Below the pieces are notes generated by a model. It was given only the letters and a program-made list of their open reading frames with translations. It was not told the origin of the DNA and ran no database searches. The translations under genes were made by a program, and so were the position numbers. A DNA stretch of 64,000 bases from JAVDCA01 sp035293985 (GTDB taxonomy: Bacteria > Pseudomonadota > Alphaproteobacteria > Rhizobiales > Xanthobacteraceae), in contig DATGLS010000032.1 in NCBI GenBank assembly GCA_035293985.1, positions 248,001 to 312,000 on the forward strand, written 5' to 3'. Each line of letters starts with the position of its first letter. The stretch's first letter is position 1. Below, piece after piece: positions 44,439 through 52,584 of this stretch.

Positions 44439-44654
44439 ATGTCCGACCTCGCGCTCACTCCCTCCCTCGGCACTGCCGTCCGCCCCATTCCGGTCTCCGA
44501 GCTGCTGCCCTGGGCCATCTTCGCCGGGTTGATGCTCTTGCTGGCGCTCTACTTCATCGGCGCCGAGCAGGGAGCGACATCGCTCATTCCGGGCATGTAT
44601 GTCCACGAGTTCCTGCACGACGGCCGCCACCTGCTCGGCTTTCCCTGCCACTGA
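44439..44654 (+). CDS. cbtB: CbtB, small subunit of predicted cobalt transporter
   Basis: A 71-residue protein starting at ATG 44439 behind CAGGAGACCCGAC. It has one membrane helix (about 24-42, LLPWAIFAGLMLLLALYFIG) and the CbtB-type His-rich C-terminus MYVHEFLHDGRHLLGFPCH, a likely metal site. CbtA and CbtB are a predicted B12-regulated cobalt uptake system. It lies just downstream of the riboswitch and 18 nt before cbtA. Confidence 0.93.
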   Translation: MSDLALTPSLGTAVRPIPVSELLPWAIFAGLMLLLALYFIGAEQGATSLIPGMYVHEFLHDGRHLLGFPCH

Positions 44655-44672
44655 CCTTTTCAAGTCTACGCC

Positions 44673-45506
44673 ATGGTGGGGCAGCTGCTTCTGCGCGGCA
44701 TGCTGGTCGGCGCCGTCGCGGGCCTCCTCGCGTTCGGCTTCGCAAAGGTGCTCGGCGAGCCGCAGGTCGATCGCGCGATCGCGTTCGAGGAGAGCCAAGG
44801 CCATCACGATGCCGATCACGCGGCGCACCACCATGACCAGGCGGGTCATGACCAGGCGGGTCATGACCAGGCCGCCCATGACCAGGCCGCCCATGACCAC
44901 GCCGATCATGCTGACCACGCCGCCAACGCCGGCGGCGAGCCGGGCGAAATCGAGCTGGTGAGCCGCGCCACCCAGGCCGGCTTCGGGCTTTTCACCGCCG
45001 TCGTGGTCTACGGTGCCGCCATGGGCGGCCTGTTCGCGCTCGTGTTCGCCGTCGTCAATGGCCGCCTCGGCAAGGTGAGCGCGCGCGCGACCGCCGCTTT
45101 GCTCGCCCTCGCCGCCTTCGTCGCGATCGTGCTGGTGCCGGCGATCAAATATCCGCCCAATCCGCCCGCGGTCGGCAGCCCGGACACGATCGGCACGCGC
45201 ACGGCCTACTTCTTCGTGATGCTCGCCCTGTCGATCGCGACGCTCGCTGCCGCGGTCGGCCTGGCGCGCCGGTTGCAGGCGCGCTTCGGTGGATGGAATG
45301 CGGCGCTTCTCGCCGGCGGCGCGTTCATCGTCGTGATCGTGCTCGCACAGCTGGCGCTGCCGGAGATCAACGAGGTGCCGAGAGCCTTCTCCGCCGTGCT
45401 GCTGTGGCGCTTCCGCCTCGCCTCGCTCGGCATGCAGCTCGTGCTGTGGGCGACGATCGGCCTGTTGTTCGGCGCGCTGACGGAGCGCGCGGCAACACAT
45501 CGGTAG
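44673..45506 (+). CDS. cbtA: CbtA, membrane subunit of predicted cobalt transporter
   Basis: A 277-residue protein with five or six membrane segments: residues 4-27, then about 102-125, 137-160, 176-200, 209-229 and 247-266. Between the first two is a His/Asp-rich loop (about 43-85) made of HDQAG/HDQAA/HDHAD repeats that could collect metal ions. ATG 44673 opens MVGQLLLRGMLVGAVAG, typical of CbtA. Same transcript as cbtB. Confidence 0.92.
   Translation: MVGQLLLRGMLVGAVAGLLAFGFAKVLGEPQVDRAIAFEESQGHHDADHAAHHHDQAGHDQAGHDQAAHDQAAHDHADHADHAANAGGEPGEIELVSRATQAGFGLFTAVVVYGAAMGGLFALVFAVVNGRLGKVSARATAALLALAAFVAIVLVPAIKYPPNPPAVGSPDTIGTRTAYFFVMLALSIATLAAAVGLARRLQARFGGWNAALLAGGAFIVVIVLAQLALPEINEVPRAFSAVLLWRFRLASLGMQLVLWATIGLLFGALTERAATHR
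44832..44906 (+). repeat. 15-bp tandem repeat inside cbtA (5 units)
   Basis: Five in-frame 15-bp units beginning CATGACCA (CATGACCAGGCGGGT twice, CATGACCAGGCCGCC twice, CATGACCACGCCGAT once). They encode HDQAG, HDQAG, HDQAA, HDQAA, HDHAD. Copy-number change would lengthen or shorten the metal-binding loop without frameshift. Confidence 0.9.
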
Positions 45507-45572
45507 GGGGCAAAGCGAAGCGTAGCGGAGCGTGCCCACGGGGCACAGCGCTTCGCGCCTTTGCCCTACCGG
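45501..45572. repeat. Inverted repeat at the cbtA/cutA junction
   Basis: CGGTAGGGGGCAAAGCGAAGCG and CGCTTCGCGCCTTTGCCCTACCG are near-perfect arms; an inner GTGCCCACGGGGCAC forms the tip. The arms cover both stop codons, so the structure could terminate transcription from both sides. Confidence 0.75.
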
Positions 45573-45889
45573 CCCTCCGTCCCCGCCATCATCCAGGCGA
45601 GGTAGTCCGCATCGACGCTCTCGAGCGGGATCACCAGGATTGCGGGCGTCGTGTAGGAATGCATCTCCTTCACGGCGGCGCGCACGGGCTCGGCGAGCGA
45701 GGCGCGCGTCTTGATGATCATCACGACCTCCTCGCCGCGCTCGATCGCGCCTTGCCAGCGGTAGAGCGAGACCATGCCGGGCAGGATGTTGACGCATGCC
45801 GCGAGCGCCCGGTCGATCAGCGCGCGGCCCGCCTTCTCCGCCTCGACAGCGGAGGGGTAGGTCGTATAGACGAAGACCGCCCGTTCCAT
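45566..45889 (-). CDS. cutA: CutA divalent-ion tolerance protein
   Basis: A 107-residue CutA1-family protein starting at ATG 45889 behind GAGGAAACG. Conserved parts are FVYTTYPSAVEAEKAGRALI, AACVNILPGMVSLYRWQGAIE and EEVVMIIKTR, with HSYTTPAILVIPL near residue 80. Members form stable trimers and bind divalent metals, but their cellular role is uncertain. The extra 13 codons upstream are not conserved. Confidence 0.92.
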   Translation of the reverse strand: MERAVFVYTTYPSAVEAEKAGRALIDRALAACVNILPGMVSLYRWQGAIERGEEVVMIIKTRASLAEPVRAAVKEMHSYTTPAILVIPLESVDADYLAWMMAGTEGR

Positions 45890-45942
45890 CGTTTCCTCGC
45901 CGCGGCCCGCGACCGCGCCGGCCCACATGCACCAGTAGCCCG

Positions 45943-46725
45943 ATGACCCCTCCCCGCCCCCGCTTCGAGCGGATCGCCTTCATGGCCAGCCGCGCGCCCG
46001 AGGCGGAAGCCGCCCGTGCGGCGCTGATCGAGCGCTACGGCGACGCCGAGCCGGCGAGCGCCGACGTGATCGTCGCGCTCGGCGGCGACGGGTTCGTGCT
46101 GCAGACCCTGCACAAGTTCATGACCGCGGGCAAGCCGATCTACGGCATGCACCGCGGCACGATCGGCTTTTTGATGAACGAGTATCACGAGGAGAACCTG
46201 CGCGAGCGGCTCGCCGCCGCGAAGGTCACGCTGATCCATCCGTTGCTGATGTGCGCGTGGGATGCGGCCGGCAAGCGGCACGAGTTCCGCGCCATCAACG
46301 AGGTGTCGCTGTTTCGCCAGATCTACCAGGCGGCGCGGCTACGCATTCTGATTGACGGCCACGAGCGGCTCGACGAGCTGATCGCCGACGGCCTGCTGGT
46401 GGCGACGCCCGCCGGCTCGACCGCCTATAACCTCTCGGTGCAGGGCCCGATCATCCCGATCGGCGCGCCACTGCTCGCGCTCACGCCGATCAGCCCGTTC
46501 CGCCCGCGCCGCTGGCGCGGCGCGCTGCTGCCCGACCGCGCGACCGTGACCATCGAGGTGCTGGAGGCCGACAAGCGCCCGGTCGCCGCCGTCGCCGACC
46601 ACGACGAGGTGCGCGACGTGCGCCGCGTCGACATCCGCCGCGATCCTGAGATCGCCATGCAGTTGATGTTCGACCCCGGCCACAGCCTCGACGAGCGCAT
46701 CCTGCGCGAGCAGTTCGTGCATTGA
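45943..46725 (+). CDS. nadK: NAD kinase
   Basis: A 260-residue ATP-NAD kinase making NADP. The GGDG motif is at 47-50 (VALGGDGFVLQTLH), the NE motif in AINEVSLFR and the glycine-rich loop in LLVATPAGSTAYNLSVQGPI. ATG 45943 (MTPPRPRFERIAFMAS) gives a standard N-terminus; the open frame extending upstream is antisense to cutA. Divergent from cutA with a 53-nt gap. Confidence 0.94.
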   Translation: MTPPRPRFERIAFMASRAPEAEAARAALIERYGDAEPASADVIVALGGDGFVLQTLHKFMTAGKPIYGMHRGTIGFLMNEYHEENLRERLAAAKVTLIHPLLMCAWDAAGKRHEFRAINEVSLFRQIYQAARLRILIDGHERLDELIADGLLVATPAGSTAYNLSVQGPIIPIGAPLLALTPISPFRPRRWRGALLPDRATVTIEVLEADKRPVAAVADHDEVRDVRRVDIRRDPEIAMQLMFDPGHSLDERILREQFVH

Positions 46726-46766
46726 CCAGGACGTCAGGCATCAGTGGCGAGGGATCAGATCGAGCC

Positions 46767-46808
46767 TGATCCCTGATCCCCGATCCCTGATCCCCGATCC
46801 CTGATCCT
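46767..46808. repeat. Heptamer tandem repeat (six 7-bp units)
   Basis: Six consecutive units TGATCCC, TGATCCC, CGATCCC, TGATCCC, CGATCCC, TGATCCT in the gap between the convergent nadK and MBL genes. Confidence 0.88.
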
Positions 46809-46812
46809 GGTA

Positions 46813-48354
46813 TCAGTTCGCCGCCAGGATCTTTTCCAGCACCACCTGCTTGGCGTTACTGCCGTGGCCGCCCGCGAAGGTCGCGTCCTTGATGCCGAGC
46901 TTCTTCACCGCCTCATCGAGCGCGACCACGCCGGCGCTGCGCGTGGCATCGCGACCGGGCGACCAGATGTCGGTCACCCATACGACGTTCGCCGTCGCCA
47001 CGTAGCCGATCAGCATGCCGTCGACATGCGGATTGGCGATCTTCTGCAGGCGGAGCTCCATCGTGTCGTCCTTGAGCGTCATCGCGTCGGCGACGCCGAT
47101 CACGTGCAGGGGCTTGGCGGCCTTCTGTTGCGCGTCGGCGACCACCGTGTGCGCCCGCGCGAGGTTCTGCTCGAAATAGGCCTGCGCGGTGTCCGGCACG
47201 ATCACGCTCGCGCCTTCCGCCACGAACGCGCGGGTGCCGCCGGTGTGGTCCATGTGATGATGGGTCAGCACCACGTATTTGATGGGCTTGTCGGGGAATT
47301 TCTCGTGCGCCGCCGCGATCACGGCGCGTGACTGCTCGGCGCAGCACGGCGCGTCGAAGATGACGAGGCCGTCCTTCATCTCGACGATCAGGTTGTTGGC
47401 GGTGCCGCCCATCACCTGCACGACGTGCGGCGCGAGCTCGGCCACCTTGAAGTCGCCGTTCGCCGGGATCACGACCTTGTCGCTGTCGAGGAAGTGGCCG
47501 AGCAGCAGCCGGCGGATCACCCATTGATACGGAATGGCGGCCGGGGCCTCGGCGCTCGCGACGGCGAACTGCTTCTCGATCGCGAAGGTGTCGGGCGGGA
47601 TCGGCGCATTGGCGGTGACCTCGTCGTAGATCACCTGGTGCACCTCGACGCCGTTGAGCCGGTAGGAGCGCGCGAACGCGACCTTGACGCCGGCGACGTC
47701 ACGCCAGTCGGCGAGCACCACCTCGTAGTCGGAGTCGCCGTAGACGTTGTCGTCGTCGCGCGTGCGCACCGACTTGGGCAGATGGCTCGCGCGGTCGAAC
47801 AGGATGACGAAGCGGGCGCCGTGATCCGTGAAGGCAACGGCCGGCAGCGTCGTATCGCCGAAGGTCTGGTCGGGCAGCGGCGCGACGTTCGCGGGCGCAT
47901 CGAGGGCGGCGAGCAGGAGCCGCGGCGAGGCGCGCTCCGCCTCGCGCAAGGTCGCGGCGACGCGGATCGTCGACATCGCCCGGGTGCCCTTGTCGTCCGT
48001 CACGGCGCCGATGCCGGGCACGATCACCTCGGTATAGCGCAGCGTTTCGGTCGCCGGATATTTCATGGCGCGGTCCCACACGACGCGCGCCGCTCCTCTG
48101 TCGAGATCGGCCGTGATCGTGATGGTCGAGTCGCCGAGGAAGCGCGGCTCGCCCCCCGGCCGGTAGGACTGGCCCGGCTCCCACGCCTGGCTGTGCGCCC
48201 GGATGGCGACGGTCTTGAGCGCCCGCAACGCGTCGACGCCGCCCTGGGCCGCGACGCCGGCGCGGACGAGGTCGATACCCTGTTGCGCTTGCGCTGGCGC
48301 AAGCGCCGACGCGCCGGCGAGCAGCGCGAATGACAGGAATGCAGCATGCCGCAT
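46813..48354 (-). CDS. Exported metallo-beta-lactamase-fold hydrolase
   Basis: A 513-residue protein. Start ATG 48354 follows AGGGAGGAATTGCC and gives the signal peptide MRHAAFLSFALLAGASALAPAQA. Residues 25-290 form an N-terminal domain of unknown fold. The MBL domain follows with THHHMDHTGG (about residue 360, the HxHxDH zinc motif), and further candidate ligands near PHVDGML and AGGHGSN. It is predicted to act in the periplasm. The substrate is not known and no neighbouring gene helps. Confidence 0.87.
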   Translation of the reverse strand: MRHAAFLSFALLAGASALAPAQAQQGIDLVRAGVAAQGGVDALRALKTVAIRAHSQAWEPGQSYRPGGEPRFLGDSTITITADLDRGAARVVWDRAMKYPATETLRYTEVIVPGIGAVTDDKGTRAMSTIRVAATLREAERASPRLLLAALDAPANVAPLPDQTFGDTTLPAVAFTDHGARFVILFDRASHLPKSVRTRDDDNVYGDSDYEVVLADWRDVAGVKVAFARSYRLNGVEVHQVIYDEVTANAPIPPDTFAIEKQFAVASAEAPAAIPYQWVIRRLLLGHFLDSDKVVIPANGDFKVAELAPHVVQVMGGTANNLIVEMKDGLVIFDAPCCAEQSRAVIAAAHEKFPDKPIKYVVLTHHHMDHTGGTRAFVAEGASVIVPDTAQAYFEQNLARAHTVVADAQQKAAKPLHVIGVADAMTLKDDTMELRLQKIANPHVDGMLIGYVATANVVWVTDIWSPGRDATRSAGVVALDEAVKKLGIKDATFAGGHGSNAKQVVLEKILAAN

Positions 48355-48446
48355 GGCAATTCCTCCCTGAATTTTCGCTTTACCCGGGCAGTCTAGCCCA
48401 TGTCGGGGCAGAAAGCGTGCCGGAGATGGATACCGGGCCGAAGGGC

Positions 48447-48520
48447 CGCGAATGGCGCGTAGCGAATGGCGAACAGGTCGATCGCCCATCCCAATTCGCC
48501 GTTCGCCGCTCGCCACTCGC
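48447..48520. repeat. Inverted intergenic repeat, family B copy 3
   Basis: Arms CGAATGGCGCGTAGCGAATGG (48450-48470) and ATTCGCCGTTCGCCGCTCGCC (48494-48514) face each other upstream of the receiver gene. They match the arms at 10769-10841. Confidence 0.75.
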
Positions 48521-48541
48521 TTATCCTAAACCCTTCGTTAA
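48521..48541 (-). promoter_or_regulatory. CtrA-like box 1 (upstream of receiver-Hpt operon)
   Basis: Read on the minus strand: TTAAC, six bases, TTTA, GG, ATAA, a 21-bp element 51 nt before the receiver ATG. The CtrA consensus is TTAA-N7-TTAA; here the second half is TTTA. The same layout recurs at 51138-51158 and 52529-52549. Confidence 0.5.
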
Positions 48542-48592
48542 CGCCGGGTCCCTACCCTCTGGCAAGGACCAGCGTTCCGGCGTGCGCGCACC

Positions 48593-49138
48593 ATGATCCG
48601 CATCGACTTCAACCGCCTGCGTATGCTGGTGATCGACGACAATGCGCACATGCGCCGCATTCTGCGCACGCTGCTGCACAGCTTCGGCACCCGCGAGGTC
48701 TACGAGGCGGAGGATGGCGCTTCCGGGCTCGAGGCGTTCATGCACCACATCCCCGACATCGTCATCACCGACTGGGTGATGCCGATCTTCGACGGGCTCG
48801 AGCTCACCCAGATGATCCGCCAGCCGGGCGCCAACCCGAACCCGTACGTGGCGATCATCATGCTGACCGGCCATTCCGAGAAGAAGCGGGTGGTGGCGGC
48901 GCGCGACGCTGGCGTCACCGAGTTCCTGGCGAAGCCGATCTCGGCCAAGGCGCTCTATCAGCGCATCGTGAACATCGTGGTCAACCCGCGCCCCTTCATC
49001 AAGACGCGCAGCTATTTCGGCCCCGACCGCCGGCGCAACGTCAACCTCAACTATGCCGGCGTCGAGCGGCGCAAAGGGGGCAAGGCCGACATCATCAAGC
49101 AGCAGGCGCTGTTCGACAAAGTGAAGATGCCCGGGTGA
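48593..49138 (+). CDS. Single-domain response regulator with conserved C-terminal tail
   Basis: A 181-residue protein starting at ATG 48593. The receiver domain covers about 8-130: acidic pair in VIDDN, phospho-acceptor Asp60 (ITDWVMP), Thr in MLTGHS and Lys in FLAKPIS. The C-terminal 50 residues are basic and conserved-looking (PRPFIKTRSYFGPDRRRN, GVERRKGGKADIIKQQALFDK) but hold no DNA-binding domain. The next gene overlaps its stop and encodes an Hpt-like protein, so the pair may form a phosphorelay branch. Confidence 0.88.
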   Translation: MIRIDFNRLRMLVIDDNAHMRRILRTLLHSFGTREVYEAEDGASGLEAFMHHIPDIVITDWVMPIFDGLELTQMIRQPGANPNPYVAIIMLTGHSEKKRVVAARDAGVTEFLAKPISAKALYQRIVNIVVNPRPFIKTRSYFGPDRRRNVNLNYAGVERRKGGKADIIKQQALFDKVKMPG

Positions 49139-49749
49139 CCAAGATTGGGACCGAGCTTGTGACCGAGAGTACGAACGAGAGCACGCAGATGGCACCGCGC
49201 AAATCCGACCTGCCCGACGTGGCGACCTTCAAGGATCACGAGGTGATCACGCCGCCGAACCATTTCAAGCGCGTGGTCAGCCGTGCCGTCGACGGCGACG
49301 ACCCGGTGGCGCGCGCCGAGGCCGCGCTGGCGCAGCTCGCGCCGGAATTCTCCGACTGGATGACCGACGAGTGCGACAAGCTCGATCGCGCCCGCCACGG
49401 CGCGCGCGAGGCCGGCATGGCGGCACCGCAGCGCGATGCGCTGTTTCGCGCCGCGCACGACATCAAGGGTCAGGCGGCGACGCTCGGCTTTCCCCTCGTG
49501 GCGGCGATCGCCGAGAGCCTGTGCCTGCTGATCGACGAGAGCCACGATCCGCGCCGCATCCCGCCCGCGCTGGTCGACCAGCACGTCGACGCCGTGCGCG
49601 CCATCATGCGCGAGCACGACCGCCCGCATGCGGCCAAGACTGCGGAGCTCCTGACCCGCCGCCTGCGCGAGGTGACCGACGATTTCCTGCGCCACGAAGG
49701 CAAGGACGACACGCAGGTCGCGAGCCCGCCGATCGCGCCGGTGAAGTGA
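49135..49749 (+). CDS. Histidine phosphotransfer (Hpt) domain protein
   Basis: A 204-residue protein if started at GTG 49135 (overlapping the receiver stop as GTGA) or 186 residues if started at ATG 49189; the former fits translational coupling. The Hpt helix bundle spans the C-terminal 120 residues with the phospho-His in FRAAHDIKGQAATLGF (His108 with the GTG start). The N-terminus includes DVATFKDHEVITPPNHF, which looks conserved. It should carry phosphate between a hybrid kinase and a regulator; the partner receiver is probably the upstream gene. Confidence 0.85.
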   Translation: MTKIGTELVTESTNESTQMAPRKSDLPDVATFKDHEVITPPNHFKRVVSRAVDGDDPVARAEAALAQLAPEFSDWMTDECDKLDRARHGAREAGMAAPQRDALFRAAHDIKGQAATLGFPLVAAIAESLCLLIDESHDPRRIPPALVDQHVDAVRAIMREHDRPHAAKTAELLTRRLREVTDDFLRHEGKDDTQVASPPIAPVK

Positions 49750-49784
49750 CGCCGTTGGGTGCGCAACCGCGCCCGGATGCCCGC

Positions 49785-49849
49785 GTGGGCAAAATCGCTT
49801 TGAAGGCGGTTGCCCACGCGGATGGCCGTGAGCAGGCGATTTTGCCCAC
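49785..49849. repeat. Inverted repeat between Hpt and DUF2336 genes
   Basis: GTGGGCAAAATCGC (49785-49798) and its exact complement GCGATTTTGCCCAC (49836-49849), with another GTTGCCCAC word between. It sits at a convergent junction. Confidence 0.85.
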
Positions 49850-49878
49850 CCTACGCCGCTCGCAATGACGCGGGCCGG

Positions 49879-51048
49879 CTACGCCGCGAACCGCTCGTCC
49901 TCGTAGAATTCCTCCGCCACCAGCTCCTCGCAGTAGCGGCGCGCCTCCTCGCGCGCGGCCTCGGTGGCGAAGCGGCGCAAGAGCGTGAGCAGCGGCTCGA
50001 TCTCGCCGATATCGGCTTTCTCGCAGCCGGTGAGCACGCGCTCGATCATGCGCCGCTTGAGGCTCGCGGGACCGCCCGGCTCGGCGAACGGTCCGGCCTC
50101 GCGCATCGCCTCGATGGCGGCGCGGAACGCCGGCCAGGTCGAGGCCGGCAGGCGGGCGCGGTCGTAGACGGCGCGGAAGCCGGCGCCGCTGTTGTCGTGG
50201 ACGTGACCCTGCACGCGCGCGAGCGGCAGGCCGGAAAGCTCGGCGAGGGCCTCCTCGAACAACGCGACGTTGCCGCACAGGAGCGCGCGCAGGATCAGCC
50301 CGGCGGTGAGCTGGCCGTTGGCGCACAGATGCCGCAGCAGCGGACGCGTCTCGCGCGCGGGGGTCTGCGCGGCGAGCGTCACGGTCGCCTTCTCGAACGC
50401 CTCCTGGGCAATGCGCTGCGCGCGCTCGGTTCCGAGCCAGTCGCGCGCCGCGACGAACTCGGCAAGCGCCGCTGAAAGCTTTGCCACGAGCGCGTGGCGC
50501 GTCGAGACCGGCAGGCCACCGCGCGCGAACAGCGCCTCGCGGATCGCCGCGAGGTGGCCGAAGCGCGCGACGATGCGATCGATGGAGAAGAGCGCGATCT
50601 CGGCCTCGCGGTTCTCGATCAGCTCCAGGCAAGCCTCGGCCGAGCCGACCTCCGCGATCGCGGCCGCGACCGCGCATTGCAGCGGGATGCGACGCGCGAC
50701 CGCGGCCTGCACGGCGGACGGGCCGGTCGCGACGATGTCGACGAGATCGGCGTCGATGAACAGCGGCGAGAGCTCGATCACCGGCACCGCGATCTCGGGC
50801 TGGTCGGCGGCGAGCGCCTGGATCACGGCCGGCGGCGCCTTCTGGCTCGCGGCCAGCACCTCGGCGAGCGCGCCGCGCACCAGCGGCGAGGGATCGTCGA
50901 GCAGCATGATCATGGCGCCTTCGGCGGCGGCGCGGTCGTCCGGGGTGAGATCGGAGAACAGAAAGGCGCGCGCCAGCGCGTTGGTCGCCTCGGCCCGCTC
51001 GCCCGCGGGCGCGGTGCGGACCCACTGGAGGAACTGACGAACGATCAT
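49879..51048 (-). CDS. DUF2336 domain protein
   Basis: A 389-residue, all-helical protein of the alphaproteobacterial DUF2336 family. It starts at ATG 51048 (MIVRQFLQWVRTAPAGERAEATNALARAF). HEAT-like repeats are suggested around 45-130 (LLDDPSPLVRGALAEVLAAS), and the DUF2336 part lies in the C-terminal half. Function is unknown. It is preceded at about 90 nt by a CtrA-like box. Confidence 0.87.
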   Translation of the reverse strand: MIVRQFLQWVRTAPAGERAEATNALARAFLFSDLTPDDRAAAEGAMIMLLDDPSPLVRGALAEVLAASQKAPPAVIQALAADQPEIAVPVIELSPLFIDADLVDIVATGPSAVQAAVARRIPLQCAVAAAIAEVGSAEACLELIENREAEIALFSIDRIVARFGHLAAIREALFARGGLPVSTRHALVAKLSAALAEFVAARDWLGTERAQRIAQEAFEKATVTLAAQTPARETRPLLRHLCANGQLTAGLILRALLCGNVALFEEALAELSGLPLARVQGHVHDNSGAGFRAVYDRARLPASTWPAFRAAIEAMREAGPFAEPGGPASLKRRMIERVLTGCEKADIGEIEPLLTLLRRFATEAAREEARRYCEELVAEEFYEDERFAA

Positions 51049-51137
51049 GATCCACGCCACAGAGCTGACATGCCCGCCTGAACGGAGCGGGGCCGGCACG
51101 CCACGCGCCGGTCGATCACGATGCTATCGCGCGACGT

Positions 51138-51158
51138 TTAACAAAGGGTTCACCATAA
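51138..51158 (+). promoter_or_regulatory. CtrA-like box 2 (upstream of DUF2336 gene)
   Basis: TTAAC, AAAGGG, TTCA, CC, ATAA in order on the plus strand; it lies 90 nt before the minus-strand ATG at 51048. Six of six positions of the AAGGG core and the ends agree with box 1 apart from one base in the core. Confidence 0.5.
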
Positions 51159-51414
51159 AAGTTTGCAAAGGTGACCTGGGCGTTAACACGCTGGCGCGGG
51201 GCTAGCTTCCCTCCCCGCATTCTGTCTGTCCCCCTCCCCATGCGAGCGAAGCGAGTGGGCGGGGAGGGGTGGGGGGCGCCGCTTGCTCCGGGCAAGCGTA
51301 AGGCGCGCTTCTCGCAAATTCGGAGCAAGGTAGTCGCTTCAGGGGCTTTGCGGCTTCGCATCGACCCTCCCCGCCACGAAACACGGGCCGGCCCGGGTTT
51401 CGCATTTAATGATG

Positions 51415-51440
51415 CGCAAGTCGGGCGAGCCCGACTTGCG
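51415..51440. repeat. Perfect palindrome downstream of the transglycosylase gene
   Basis: CGCAAGTCGGGC-GA-GCCCGACTTGCG, 38 nt after the minus-strand stop codon; a likely transcription-ending hairpin although no T-run follows. Confidence 0.7.
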
Positions 51441-51477
51441 TGGGCGGGAGGGTAGCAGCCGCGACACCGTGCGAGCC

Positions 51478-52476
51478 TTACGTGCGCTCCCCGAATAGCG
51501 CGCGCACATCGGCGGGGCGGTCGGAGAACAGATCCATCCGCCCATTCCGCGCCGGTGGCTGCGACGCGGTCGTCGCCGTCGCCGCCGAGTCGGCCTGCCC
51601 CGTGAGCGCCGCCGCGACCCGCGGGTTCGAGGTCCATAGATCCTGCACGAGCTGCGGCACCGGCTGGCGCTGGGTATCGCTGAATAAGCTGTGAAAGACC
51701 GGCCCGGTCGGGGCAATAGCCGGCAGGTTGACCGTCACGACGGGTGGCGTCGCGTTGGCGGTCGCTTGCGACGCGAGTTGTGCCATCGTCATCGTCCGCG
51801 CCGCGGCCGGCAGCGTCGCGGCGGCTGTCGTGGTCGCGCCCGCCGATATGGTCGGCGCCGCGCGCGCCACGTCGTAGCGCGCCACCAGCACATGGTAGAC
51901 TTCGGCCGCGCTGCGGGCATGGCCCTGCCGGTCGTAGAAGATCGACGGGTTCGACTTGGCGGCGCCCGGAAATGCGGTCGCGGCGGGCGCACCCGGGTTC
52001 TGCTGCGCGAGGTTGATGAGCTGGGCGCCGCCGCCGGCACCCATGAAATGCGCGATATAGAGCTCGCCCTCGGTGGCGTCGCGGCCGATGCGATCCTTGA
52101 GCAGCGCCGCATTCTGCTGCGTGAAGGCGCCGGCCATGGCCGCGTTGGCGACGGGGTCGTCGCGCAGCGCGAGGATCTCGCGCCGCATCGCCGGATCGGC
52201 CACCGCATAGGTGCCGGACGGCGTCTGCGTGATCGCGTCGGCATAGCGGCCGTAGCCCAGCTGCGGGCCCGCCTGCTTGAGCGTCGCGAGCCAGGTCTGG
52301 TCGATGAACTGGAACAGGCCCTTGGCCGAGGAGGTCGACACGGTCGCGGTCGGGTTGAAGCCGGACTCGACCTGGGCGGTCGCCAGCAGGTACTGGAAAT
52401 CCGCGCCGGTCGCGCTCGCCGCATTGCGGATCGCGCCGACGACGGCCCCCCTGCTCCCGGTGCTGTCGACGATCAT
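51478..52476 (-). CDS. Lytic transglycosylase (SLT domain)
   Basis: A 332-residue protein with an N-terminal SLT domain: catalytic Glu in ATAQVESGFNP (about residue 37) and the supporting motifs STSSAKGLFQFIDQTW and AHFMGAGGGAQLI. The C-terminal half is Ala/Thr/Pro-rich and low in conservation. No clear signal peptide; MIVDSTGSRGAV from ATG 52476 is preferred over ATG 52494, since similar proteins open this way. Leaderless SLT proteins of this type are often linked to flagellar assembly, which is inference. Confidence 0.86.
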   Translation of the reverse strand: MIVDSTGSRGAVVGAIRNAASATGADFQYLLATAQVESGFNPTATVSTSSAKGLFQFIDQTWLATLKQAGPQLGYGRYADAITQTPSGTYAVADPAMRREILALRDDPVANAAMAGAFTQQNAALLKDRIGRDATEGELYIAHFMGAGGGAQLINLAQQNPGAPAATAFPGAAKSNPSIFYDRQGHARSAAEVYHVLVARYDVARAAPTISAGATTTAAATLPAAARTMTMAQLASQATANATPPVVTVNLPAIAPTGPVFHSLFSDTQRQPVPQLVQDLWTSNPRVAAALTGQADSAATATTASQPPARNGRMDLFSDRPADVRALFGERT

Positions 52477-52528
52477 GAGATGCTCATCCCGCAACCGCGG
52501 CTGCGTGGTGGGTTCGCACAGTTAACAG

Positions 52529-52549
52529 TTATGGTAAACGAAACGTTAA
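52529..52549 (-). promoter_or_regulatory. CtrA-like box 3 (transglycosylase/MaoC divergent promoter)
   Basis: Minus strand: TTAAC, GTTTCG, TTTA, CC, ATAA, 53 nt before the transglycosylase start. An extra GTTAAC lies at 52521-52526. On the other side is the MaoC gene start at 52585. Confidence 0.55.
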
Positions 52550-52584
52550 CAAATGCGGCGCCAGCCGCGTGAAGGAGGCTTGAG

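Larger units (their letters stand above)
51049..51477. other. 429-nt gap with CtrA-like box and inverted repeats
   Basis: Contains the 51138 box, a CCCCTCCCC/GGGGAGGGG inverted pair (about 51230-51270) and a perfect 12-pair palindrome CGCAAGTCGGGC/GCCCGACTTGCG at 51415-51440 near the transglycosylase stop. No gene is supported. Confidence 0.6.
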
